This document shows positions 36,585 through 44,239 of a stretch of DNA of 64,000 bases, piece after piece. The translations under genes were made by a program, and so were the position numbers. The DNA is from Lachnospiraceae bacterium (GTDB taxonomy: Bacteria > Bacillota > Clostridia > Lachnospirales > Lachnospiraceae). Below the pieces are notes generated by a model, which saw only the letters and a list, made by a program, of their open reading frames with translations, was not told the DNA's origin and made no database searches. Numbering within the stretch: the stretch's first letter is position 1; each line of letters starts with the position of its first letter. Where the stretch lies: the NCBI GenBank assembly GCA_017412055.1, contig JAFQOW010000040.1, positions 115,434 to 179,433 on the forward strand, in the 5' to 3' direction.

Positions 36585-37121
36585 TTAATCTAACCAATAC
36601 TGATAAATGAATACTCCTTCCGGTACATTTTTTGTTTTATCATTTGTAAGCTTATCAATTCTGAATCTAATATACATCTCTGCAACCTTGTTTGTTTCTA
36701 CAAGTTCACCATTTACATATTCTGGTTTGGTTGGAGGCACCATAAGATATGCACCCGTATAATTATTAGTTGAGAATTTTGTCTTATATCTGCACATTAT
36801 TTCATTATCATTACCTGCACCACTATCCTCTTCTTTCAACTCTATCGTTACATAACGATTTAAAGAACGCTCAAACCCCGCTGGCAAACCTACACTTGAA
36901 GTATAAAAAGTTAATCCACCATCTCCACCATATATCTTATTATTTACAGATGTCATCGACACAAATTCATCTTCATCATAACCAGACCACCATGTTCCTG
37001 CAGTATTTTTTGGCGAGTTATATTTACTCGAATTTGCTTGTGCCATTGCAATTCCTGTTGTTCCCATTACCATACTTGTAACAAGTAAAGCTCCTACAAA
37101 TAATTTTTTAAATTTTCTCAT
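36585..37121 (-). CDS. Small secreted protein (178 aa), candidate ABC substrate
   Basis: Signal peptide KKLFVGALLVTSMVMGTTG, probably cut after AMA, and a mature region of about 145 residues beginning QANSSKYNSP with GTWWSGYDEDEF, beta-rich and without cysteine pairs. The start at 37121 is supported by AAAGGAG nine bases upstream. YVTIELKEEDS is loosely like YLTVKLTNEDL of the interrupted secreted gene at 27.7-28.5 kb, so the two may be distant relatives. First full-length gene of the operon with the lipoprotein and two ABC fusions. No bacteriocin family was recognised. Confidence 0.65.
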   Translation of the reverse strand: MRKFKKLFVGALLVTSMVMGTTGIAMAQANSSKYNSPKNTAGTWWSGYDEDEFVSMTSVNNKIYGGDGGLTFYTSSVGLPAGFERSLNRYVTIELKEEDSGAGNDNEIMCRYKTKFSTNNYTGAYLMVPPTKPEYVNGELVETNKVAEMYIRFRIDKLTNDKTKNVPEGVFIYQYWLD

Positions 37122-37177
37122 TTTAGTTTTCTCCTTTTGCATAATTCTTTTATAAATTTTCTGTGATTTCTACTCAT
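37118..37177 (-). CDS. Possible 19-aa basic leader peptide coupled to the secreted-protein gene
   Basis: The ORF MSRNHRKFIKELCKRRKLK starts at 37177, with AAGGAG 11 bases upstream. Its TGA overlaps the ATG of the secreted-protein gene (ATGA). Nine or more of 19 residues are basic. It could be a leader for translational coupling or simply chance. Confidence 0.3.
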   Translation of the reverse strand: MSRNHRKFIKELCKRRKLK

Positions 37178-37303
37178 TTATATAAAGACTCCTTGTTTTA
37201 TCGTCTCCTCCTCTCGCTACACATTTCACAAGTCAAAACAACTCATTGCCGCCCTGACACATTACCTCATTAAAGTCTTTGCATATATCAAACAACAAAT
37301 CAC

Positions 37304-37350
37304 CAAAAAGTAATATATTTTATTATTCGAAAAAAATATATTACTTTTTG
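37304..37350. repeat. Perfect 17-bp inverted repeat between divergent genes
   Basis: CAAAAAGTAATATATTT (37304-37320) and its exact complement (37334-37350) flank a 13-base loop. No T-run follows on either side, so it is more likely an operator or cruciform than a terminator. It adjoins the 10-bp repeat array at 37358-37397. The rest of the 250-bp intergenic region shows no other gene. Confidence 0.7.
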
Positions 37351-37357
37351 ACATCAA

Positions 37358-37397
37358 TTTTCGTTGGTTTTCGTTGCTTTTCGTTGGTTTTTGTTGT
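37358..37397. promoter_or_regulatory. Array of four 10-bp repeats upstream of the Spo0A-like regulator gene
   Basis: Units TTTTCGTTGG, TTTTCGTTGC, TTTTCGTTGG and TTTTTGTTGT follow each other without gaps. Read on the other strand the unit is CCAACGAAAA, which shares CGAAAA with the Spo0A box TGTCGAAAA. The last full TTGGTT falls 18 bases before TATAAA (37408-37413), so the array overlaps a plausible -35 region. Confidence 0.65.
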
Positions 37398-37435
37398 AAT
37401 CTATCAATATAAATAATGCGTTAAGGAGAAAAGTT

Positions 37436-38203
37436 ATGACTGAACTATCTGTATTACTTGTTGAAGACGATACTATGACATGTAAAAACTTTTATGAATA
37501 TATAGACACAAAAGAAGACATATTTCTTGTAAATTATACTAACAGTGCTAAACAGGCTATAGAATATATTGATTATTATCATCCTGATGCAATTATTTTA
37601 GACCTGGAGTTACATATGGGTAACGGTACGGGAATAGATGTGCTAACAGCTTTACAAAACTATGATTATCATCCATATATTTTAGTAACTACCAACAATA
37701 TAAGTAAAATTACATATGAACAGGTTAGACAACTAGGTGCCGATTTTATTATGTATAAACACCAAGAAGATTACTCTGAAAAAAGTGTTATAGAATTTTT
37801 ATTATCACTGAAAAATATAATTAAAGATAATTCTTCCAAAATAATAAACACCTTAGAATCACCAGAATATACTGAAAAAAGACTAAATACAAAAATCAAC
37901 AGAGAACTGGACACTGTAGGTATTAGCCCTAAAGCTTTAGGCTACCAGTACCTTACGTCAGCCATTAAAAAAATTATTAATGGTCAAACTGACAATTTAC
38001 TTAAATCCATAGCAACTGAATATCAAAAAAGTGAAAGCAGTGTAGAACGTGCAATGCAAAACGCCATAAATAAAGCTTGGACTACCTCTGACTTAGAAAC
38101 TCTTACCAAGGTATATACAGGCAGAATAAGTTCAAGTAAAGGTAGTCCAACTGTTACAGAATTTATATTTTATTATTCAAATAAAATAAAAGCACAGCTA
38201 TAA
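37436..38203 (+). CDS. Response regulator with Spo0A-like DNA-binding domain
   Basis: A 255-residue regulator. The N-terminal receiver domain has DD at 11-12 and phospho-acceptor Asp56 in AIILDLELH. Residues about 150-255 align by eye with the Spo0A effector domain: LGYQYLTSAIKKII, SESSVERAMQNAINKAW (Spo0A: ASRVERAIRHAIEVAW) and SPTVTEFIFYYSNKIK (Spo0A: KPTNSEFIAMVADKLR). It is not Spo0A itself, because the neighbouring gene is its own kinase and the receiver is unlike Spo0A. An AAGGAG site precedes the ATG. The upstream 10-bp repeat array suggests autoregulation. Confidence 0.85.
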   Translation: MTELSVLLVEDDTMTCKNFYEYIDTKEDIFLVNYTNSAKQAIEYIDYYHPDAIILDLELHMGNGTGIDVLTALQNYDYHPYILVTTNNISKITYEQVRQLGADFIMYKHQEDYSEKSVIEFLLSLKNIIKDNSSKIINTLESPEYTEKRLNTKINRELDTVGISPKALGYQYLTSAIKKIINGQTDNLLKSIATEYQKSESSVERAMQNAINKAWTTSDLETLTKVYTGRISSSKGSPTVTEFIFYYSNKIKAQL

Positions 38204-38234
38204 TTTATATATCTATTAGGATTATCGTTAAATA

Positions 38235-38282
38235 TTACATATGCATTATATTATTAATAAAATCCAAAATTGCACTCCACAT
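38235..38282 (-). CDS. Candidate 15-aa signalling/amphipathic peptide
   Basis: The ORF MWSAILDFINNIMHM is preceded by AGGAGGTG exactly five bases before the ATG, the strongest type of ribosome site in this window. It lies antisense in the gap between the regulator and kinase genes, with the second 10-bp repeat array upstream in its direction. Helical-wheel reasoning gives hydrophobic Trp, Ile, Leu, Phe and Ile residues on one face. The ribosome site overlaps one arm of the hairpin at 38293-38326. It has no homologue I recognise. Confidence 0.4.
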   Translation of the reverse strand: MWSAILDFINNIMHM

Positions 38283-38292
38283 AATTTCACCT

Positions 38293-38334
38293 CCTAATTT
38301 TTCTTAATATGCTAAGAAAAATCAGGACTTTTTT
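38293..38334 (+). terminator. Intrinsic terminator after the Spo0A-like regulator gene
   Basis: A 14-bp stem (CCTAATTTTTCTTA with TAAGAAAAATCAGG) and a T-run (38329-38334) lie 90 bp after the stop. On the opposite strand the same hairpin covers part of the ribosome site of the 15-aa ORF. Confidence 0.75.
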
Positions 38335-38355
38335 AAATTTGTCTATGTGGTATAT

Positions 38356-38385
38356 TTTTCATTGGTTTTCGTTAGTTTTTGTCGT
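38356..38385. promoter_or_regulatory. Second array of the 10-bp repeat, upstream of the kinase gene and of the antisense 15-aa ORF
   Basis: Units TTTTCATTGG, TTTTCGTTAG and TTTTTGTCGT show the same 10-bp phasing as 37358-37397. The array abuts the ribosome site of the kinase gene, too close to be its promoter region. It is better placed to act on transcription leftward into the 15-aa ORF or on read-through. Confidence 0.6.
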
Positions 38386-38397
38386 TTAGGAGGATAT

Positions 38398-39894
38398 ATG
38401 ATTGCAACTTTTATAAAATATAACTTTTTGTTTATATGCTCATTTATTTTTTTTAGTAAATTACTCAATCAAAAATTTCAACACAGCTTTTTTTTTACTG
38501 CATTTCGCGCAAAAAAAATAGCCCTTTTTATGCAGGCTATTTCCTTCTTCCTTATAAGTATTCTTCTTTGTGTAGTAAGATTTTTTATACCTCACTTAAT
38601 TGTTCTATTTTTATTTATGTTACTTTTTATTTATACTTCACTTATATACGACGTGTTACCTGAAATATCTATTGTTACATCTCTATTTTCTCTTGGATTA
38701 AGCTACTTTATGCTTATGATTTCCACTATAATTACTAGCCCTATTTCTATAATTACACTAAATTCATCGTTTGATGCTGAAGTTTTAGATTTAATATACA
38801 TATCACTTGTTAGTCTTATACAAACATTACTTACTATACTTCTATTTACCATAAAAAGATTGAGAAACGGAATGCCTTTCTTACGCGAAAGAATGTCTAA
38901 TAAAATAGGTGTTTTCATAAGCTGCTTTATTTTATTTATATCGTCCCTTTTTACAATACTCGATCAAAATAATAGGCGATACTCCCTTCTTGTTTTTTTC
39001 TGTACTTTTATGTGTTTTATCTTATTTGTATGGTGGAGAAAACAGTTAACCATCTCATACATAAATAGAACCCATAAAAATGAAATTTTATGTCTTGAAG
39101 CAAAAATAAAAACACTAGAACAAGATAATAAGCAAATGGCCACCATAATTCACAAGGATAACAAATTAATTCCTGCAATGATAATGTCTGTAGATAATCT
39201 ATTAAATAAAGTTTGCGATAATGAAATTCAAAATGATACTTTATCAAAAGATGCTACTAATATTCTTAAAGAATTAAGAAATTTATCAAAAGAACGTGCT
39301 GGTATATTAAGTTCAAACGCGCCTATTACACTGAATTTTTCTAGTACAAATTTAATTCGTCTAGATTCAGTTATTCAATATATGTATGAAAAATGCAAGG
39401 CAGAAAATATTTCCTTTAATTTTTCTTTAGATGCTAATTTAGGAAAACTTATCAAAAATTCTATATCCGAAGATGCATTGGTAACTTTGATTGCCGATAT
39501 TACAGAAAATGCAATTATTGCCACTAGAAATGGTAACACTGAAAAACACGTGTTATTAAATATAAAAATGGAAAATAACATCTATCATATAGAAGTATAT
39601 GACAGTGGTCTACATTTTGCTCCTCACGTAATAGAAAATGCCGGTAAACATCCTACAACTACTCATTTAGATACCGGTGGAAGCGGAATAGGATTAATGA
39701 CAACCTTTACACTTCTCAATGAATCATTTGCCAGCTTTGTAATAAATGAAAATATAGCTGACCCCCAATATACAAAATGCGTTTCTATAGTATTTGACTA
39801 TAAAAATGAATTTCGAATATACAGTGACCGCAACGAAATAACACAATTACAAAAAGAATGTCCTGAAATTAATATAATACCAGCTAGGCAATAA
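38398..39894 (+). CDS. Multi-TM sensor histidine kinase (GHKL type), partner of the Spo0A-like regulator
   Basis: A 498-residue kinase. Residues 1-215 hold about seven TM segments with almost no extracellular loops, typical of peptide or lipid-phase sensing. A coiled coil (about 222-248) leads to H-box IIHKDNKLIPAM (His252), N-box DITENAIIATRNG and G-box GGSGIGLMTTF. The ATG at 38398 follows TAGGAGG; the longer in-frame start at 38347 has no such site. Codon content is AT-rich like its neighbours. Confidence 0.85.
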   Translation: MIATFIKYNFLFICSFIFFSKLLNQKFQHSFFFTAFRAKKIALFMQAISFFLISILLCVVRFFIPHLIVLFLFMLLFIYTSLIYDVLPEISIVTSLFSLGLSYFMLMISTIITSPISIITLNSSFDAEVLDLIYISLVSLIQTLLTILLFTIKRLRNGMPFLRERMSNKIGVFISCFILFISSLFTILDQNNRRYSLLVFFCTFMCFILFVWWRKQLTISYINRTHKNEILCLEAKIKTLEQDNKQMATIIHKDNKLIPAMIMSVDNLLNKVCDNEIQNDTLSKDATNILKELRNLSKERAGILSSNAPITLNFSSTNLIRLDSVIQYMYEKCKAENISFNFSLDANLGKLIKNSISEDALVTLIADITENAIIATRNGNTEKHVLLNIKMENNIYHIEVYDSGLHFAPHVIENAGKHPTTTHLDTGGSGIGLMTTFTLLNESFASFVINENIADPQYTKCVSIVFDYKNEFRIYSDRNEITQLQKECPEINIIPARQ

Positions 39895-39900
39895 CCCTAT

Positions 39901-39935
39901 AAAACTGCTGCCGGCATCCTACCGACAGCAGTTTT
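39901..39935. terminator. Bidirectional terminator between the kinase and the amylase gene
   Basis: A 14-bp stem AAAACTGCTGCCGG/CCGACAGCAGTTTT with A and T tails on both sides separates convergent genes. Confidence 0.85.
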
Positions 39936-39943
39936 CATATCAC

Positions 39944-41947
39944 CTATTCTACATCTGACCAGCTTTCAATCACATCTTCCACTACATAATTATCTTCATA
40001 ATATGTATACTCTCGATTTTCCTTTTGAAGCGGTCCTACCAAATCCACATGGTCTGCATTTTGTTCTCTTGCATCCCAATTACCACGATTATACTTATAT
40101 TCAATTCCCGATAACTCCGGACCTGTCATTGTATATTCATATGTATAATCATCTACCTTAGTCATAATATATTTTTCATCTGCTACAGTCCAATTATCAA
40201 ATGTACCGATAATGTATATTGGCTCATCTGGTGTATTTTCTGGAACTGTTACTCTAAATGTTACAGTAAAGTCCTTTGCCTCTTCCTTTACGAATTCACT
40301 TTCATTTATAGGATTTACATCTGACTCATACTTTAATATCAATGATTGATATGCCTTAAGCTCACAGCTTCCAGCCTCTATATCCTTATCGTTATATAAG
40401 TCCTTACCACCTACATTTAAGGTAATCGTCTTATCATTTGCTCTCTGGTTATGAATAACTAAATACTTACCATTGTCATCTGAAACCTTATATGCATATA
40501 AGCCTTCGCCACCCATACCTAATGTCTCATATGTACCATTATAGAAGGTCTTATGCTCATTTCTTATAGCTATAAGCTTCTTGTAATGATTAAGCATACT
40601 ATTCTCATCTGCTTTTTCTTCCTCTACAGATATTCCATCACCTGCTACCACATACTTAAGCTCTGGATTGAAGAAAATATCTGTCATCTTAGTCATATAT
40701 TTTCCTGTAGCACTCTTGTACCAGTCAAATGGCTCTCTACGATTATCATCTGGCTTCTGTCCTGGCTGTCCTATCTCTTCACCATAGTATATAAATGGTG
40801 TACCAGCTAGTGTAAACTGTATGGTTGCTGCAAGCTTAGCTTTTTCTACAGAGTTAAGCCTTGTAACAACTCTGTCCATATCATGATTTCCAATCATCAC
40901 TGAATCAATCATAATGGCATTAACATCTGTAGACTCAACCTTACTGATATATCGCTCACGCATCTTGTTCATTTCTACTACAGCATCAATATATTGTCCC
41001 TTTGACATACTAAGAATCATATCTGCTGCTATAAAGTTAAATGAAGATGGCATAGCTGCATAATATCTTCCCACCTCAGCATACTCTGTCGTCCAGTTTT
41101 CACCTACTATAAATGCCTCATTATTAATATCTGCTACATAGTTAGTAAACTCTGTCCACCAGCTTAATGTAACCTTAATATCTGCATCGATTTCCTTAGA
41201 ACCATCTAATCTAAATCCATCGATTCCATGCTCTAGCCAGAATTTAGCTACATTCTTAATCTCATCTCTAACTGCCTGCTTATTATAATTTAAATCTGGC
41301 ATTATCTTGTCATAATGTCCATAGTAATATAATCCTGTTTCCTCATCCTGTCTCCAGCTTGAATATGTAGAATCCTTCTCATCTACAGGAATCTTATCCG
41401 CTATGGTATAAAATTCTCTATACTTACTATTTTCATCAGCTAATGCTTCTCTAAACCATGCATTTGAACTAGAAGTATGATTTACTACAAAATCAATTAT
41501 TACCTTAATGCCCTTATCATGACACGCCTTTACTAAGGAATCAAAATCCTCCATAGTTCCATAATCTTCATTTGTCGCATAATAATCTACCACATCATAT
41601 CCATGATAAGTTGTAGACTCCATCATAGGCATAAGCCATATAGCACCCACTCCTAAGTCCTTAAGATAATCAAGATTTTCCTCGATTCCCTTAAAGTCAC
41701 CGATGCCATCACCGTTGCTATCAGCAAAGCTTCTTACAAAAATTTCATAAAATACTGTGGTCTCCGCCCACTCTGGATTAATACCTACGACAGCCTCTTC
41801 ATCATCTCCACATGCATCACCTGTCATTACCTCAGTTTCCTGATTTGTTGTCTGTTCCTGTTCCTTTTTCTTGTCATCCTGACCACAGGCACATAACCCC
41901 ATTGCCATGCACATAACAAGAAGAAGAGATAAAATTCTTCTTTTCAT
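39944..41947 (-). CDS. Extracellular GH13 alpha-amylase lipoprotein with C-terminal starch-binding domain
   Basis: A 667-residue exported lipoprotein: signal peptide with lipobox MGLCAC (Cys22), a Gln/Glu/Thr linker, then a GH13 catalytic barrel. Conserved regions are VIIDFVVNHTSS, GFRLDGSKEI (nucleophile Asp), FIVGENW (acid/base Glu) and MIGNHDMDR (third Asp). A beta domain follows, and residues about 555-667 look like a CBM20/CBM48-type starch-binding module (YIIGTFDNW, YKYNRGNW, REYTYYED). It would cut starch or maltodextrins at the cell surface for the importer encoded next to it. Separated from the importer operon by a terminator. Confidence 0.92.
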   Translation of the reverse strand: MKRRILSLLLVMCMAMGLCACGQDDKKKEQEQTTNQETEVMTGDACGDDEEAVVGINPEWAETTVFYEIFVRSFADSNGDGIGDFKGIEENLDYLKDLGVGAIWLMPMMESTTYHGYDVVDYYATNEDYGTMEDFDSLVKACHDKGIKVIIDFVVNHTSSSNAWFREALADENSKYREFYTIADKIPVDEKDSTYSSWRQDEETGLYYYGHYDKIMPDLNYNKQAVRDEIKNVAKFWLEHGIDGFRLDGSKEIDADIKVTLSWWTEFTNYVADINNEAFIVGENWTTEYAEVGRYYAAMPSSFNFIAADMILSMSKGQYIDAVVEMNKMRERYISKVESTDVNAIMIDSVMIGNHDMDRVVTRLNSVEKAKLAATIQFTLAGTPFIYYGEEIGQPGQKPDDNRREPFDWYKSATGKYMTKMTDIFFNPELKYVVAGDGISVEEEKADENSMLNHYKKLIAIRNEHKTFYNGTYETLGMGGEGLYAYKVSDDNGKYLVIHNQRANDKTITLNVGGKDLYNDKDIEAGSCELKAYQSLILKYESDVNPINESEFVKEEAKDFTVTFRVTVPENTPDEPIYIIGTFDNWTVADEKYIMTKVDDYTYEYTMTGPELSGIEYKYNRGNWDAREQNADHVDLVGPLQKENREYTYYEDNYVVEDVIESWSDVE

Positions 41948-42026
41948 ACATATACTCCTTTCAGTTTTAAGAATTTTTTAGATAATAAGATTACGATCTT
42001 ATAAACATTATTATTTTAACATAGTA

Positions 42027-42052
42027 AAAATAGGGTGTCAACGACACCCTAT
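42027..42052 (-). terminator. Terminator of the maltodextrin operon
   Basis: A stem AGGGTGT/ACACCCT with a five-base loop and a T-rich tail on the minus strand lies right after the MalG-type gene. Confidence 0.75.
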
Positions 42053-42060
42053 AAACACTG

Positions 42061-42903
42061 CTATCCTTTAACCGCACCATCTGAAACTCCTGCCACAAGA
42101 AATCTCGATAATGCAAAATACAAGATAACTATAGGTACTGCTATAAATACTGACCCTGCTGCAAATCTCGTAAATTGTGTTTCATCCAAGTGCGTAAGTC
42201 CCACTGCAACAGTCCACAAATCTTTATTTTTCAAAAGCATATTAGGAAGAATAAAGTCACTCCAAGGCCATGCAAACTGCGTTAATGCAGTATACACAAT
42301 AATAGGTTTTGCCATTGGTAATGTAACCTTTGTAAATATTGTAAAATTTGTAGCCCCGTCCACACGTGCAGCCTCATATATAGTGTTAGAAATAGTATCA
42401 AAATAACCCTTTTGCACCAAATAACCCATCGGCGCACCAGCAGCATAAATCAAAATCAGACTCCATAGTTGATTAATTAGTCCAAAATTAACCATAATAA
42501 GATATACAGCTGTCATTCCCATAAAGCTTGGAAACATACTTAATATTAATGTAGTTTTCATTAATATTTTTCTACTTTTAAACTCAAATCTGCTAATAGT
42601 ATACGCTGTAAGAATCACCAATATAGTACCTATAAGACTAGAAAATACAGCTACATATAATGTATTTGCCAACCAGTTTGGATAGTCATACATAGAAGTA
42701 TCACTAAAAAGCTTTATATAACTAGAAAAGCTATATGACTTTGGAAAGAAACCATCAATATCATAGATTGATCCACTCTTTGAGAATGATGATAATATAA
42801 GCCACAAAACTGGAAACGCAAATATTATACAAACAATAATTAATATAATGTGCGTAATTATAGAGTCAATACGATTTCCATTAAAAAAACGTTTCTTTTT
42901 CAT
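42061..42903 (-). CDS. Maltodextrin ABC transporter permease, MalG type
   Basis: A 280-residue permease with six TM segments and the EAA motif EAARVDGATNFTIFTKVTLPMAKP, here given in two parts: EAARVDGATN and FTKVTLPMAKP. The C-terminal VAGVSDGAVKG is typical of MalG/GanQ. Its start overlaps the MalF stop by four bases. It forms the membrane channel with the MalF-type subunit; the ATPase (MsmK/MalK type) is not encoded in this window and is probably shared. Confidence 0.93.
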   Translation of the reverse strand: MKKKRFFNGNRIDSIITHIILIIVCIIFAFPVLWLILSSFSKSGSIYDIDGFFPKSYSFSSYIKLFSDTSMYDYPNWLANTLYVAVFSSLIGTILVILTAYTISRFEFKSRKILMKTTLILSMFPSFMGMTAVYLIMVNFGLINQLWSLILIYAAGAPMGYLVQKGYFDTISNTIYEAARVDGATNFTIFTKVTLPMAKPIIVYTALTQFAWPWSDFILPNMLLKNKDLWTVAVGLTHLDETQFTRFAAGSVFIAVPIVILYFALSRFLVAGVSDGAVKG

Positions 42904-44204
42904 CGATATGTATCCTCCTTTTTATACGCATTACTTCTCACATATGTCAACAGTGAGAAAATAGATGTAATAATAAAAATTATCAAGCTTATAGCTGCAC
43001 CTATACCATAGTAATTATTATCTATTGATAAGTTATATAACCAATTAATTAATAAATCTGTATCACTTGCTAAGAAATAACCTTCATTATACAAACCACC
43101 TCTTAAGAAGTAGAAAATACCGAAATTATTAAAATTACCTACAAAGCTAGTTATAAGTACTGGCGTTGTAGAAAAAATTACAAATGGTAACGTAATCTTT
43201 ATGAACTGCTTCCACTTGGTTGCTCCGTCAATACTTGCTGCATCATATAAATCATTATTCATATTTGATAGAATTCCCGTTGCTAATAGCATAGATGTTG
43301 GTACAGATATCCAAGCATTTACCATCAATCCTATTATTCGCGCCATATTTCCGGCATCTATATCTAGGAATCCAATAGCAGCACCTCCATTCATAGTTAT
43401 ATAATGGTTAATCGGTCCTCCATATGAAAACATAAATTTAAATCCCAATAATGTAATAAATCCCGGCACTGCATACGCTAAAATTGGAAATGAACGCCAA
43501 AAAGTTTTTCCTTTAACACATTTTTTGTTTAACAATAACGCAAGTCCTAAGCCACCAAAATAATTTATAAATGTTGAAAGCGTTGCCCAAACAAAATTCC
43601 AGCCTAATATTTTAAAGAATGTATTCTTTATTGATGATAATGTCAAAATTTTACCAAAATTATCAAAACCTATCCAATCAACAAGTTCTGGCGGTACAAT
43701 ATCTCCACCATAATTTGTAAACGATATAAGAATCATAAAAATAATCGGTAGTACGTTAAATATCAAGACCCCTACTACAGGTATTGCCAATGCTATTATG
43801 TAAAATTTTTTATCCATAAATGTAGCACAAGCCTTAGTGAATTTTGGCAAATGTTCTCCATTCTCAAGACTAATATTAGCTCTTTTAGCATCATTTATAT
43901 TTGATATATGTAGTGCAATAAAAATTGCTGTTATTGCAAATGCAAGAAGCCCCTTTAAAAGCATCATTATAGAATCATCGCCTTCTATTCCCAGCCACGC
44001 ATCACCCTTTACTGTACCAAGAGTAAAAAATCCTTTAATATCTCTAGCTCCTACGGCTATCAAATAGAATACATATACTATAAAACAAGACAAATATAAG
44101 CTTCCTTTTATCCATTGCTTTTGCAATAATTGTCCTAAACCTGTTACGAACATGGATGCTTTTACTGGAAATGAGGTCTTTATTATTTTATTTTCTTGTT
44201 CCAC
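42900..44204 (-). CDS. Maltodextrin ABC transporter permease, MalF type
   Basis: A 434-residue permease. The N-terminal 130 residues carry two extra TM segments (YLSCFIVYVFYLIAVGA and LLKGLLAFAITAIFIAL) and a cytoplasmic stretch, as in MalF/GanP proteins. The core has six TM segments with the EAA-like loop DAASIDGATKWKQFIKITLP. The start is GTG at 44204 with AAGGAG nearby. It lies 35 bp downstream of the solute-binding protein gene. Confidence 0.92.
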   Translation of the reverse strand: MEQENKIIKTSFPVKASMFVTGLGQLLQKQWIKGSLYLSCFIVYVFYLIAVGARDIKGFFTLGTVKGDAWLGIEGDDSIMMLLKGLLAFAITAIFIALHISNINDAKRANISLENGEHLPKFTKACATFMDKKFYIIALAIPVVGVLIFNVLPIIFMILISFTNYGGDIVPPELVDWIGFDNFGKILTLSSIKNTFFKILGWNFVWATLSTFINYFGGLGLALLLNKKCVKGKTFWRSFPILAYAVPGFITLLGFKFMFSYGGPINHYITMNGGAAIGFLDIDAGNMARIIGLMVNAWISVPTSMLLATGILSNMNNDLYDAASIDGATKWKQFIKITLPFVIFSTTPVLITSFVGNFNNFGIFYFLRGGLYNEGYFLASDTDLLINWLYNLSIDNNYYGIGAAISLIIFIITSIFSLLTYVRSNAYKKEDTYR

Positions 44205-44239
44205 TTCCTCTTCTCCTTTCCAAATCTCATAACTATATT

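Noticed and set aside
36770..37081. 103-codon plus-strand ORF opposite the secreted-protein gene
   Set aside because: Its His/Leu/Tyr-rich translation is typical of antisense reading of an AT-rich gene, with no ribosome site; the minus-strand gene has signal peptide and ribosome site.
36585..37121. Lactococcin-972-type bacteriocin
   Set aside because: The neighbourhood (ABC plus membrane proteins) is similar in type, but the mature protein is more than twice as long and shows no family motif.
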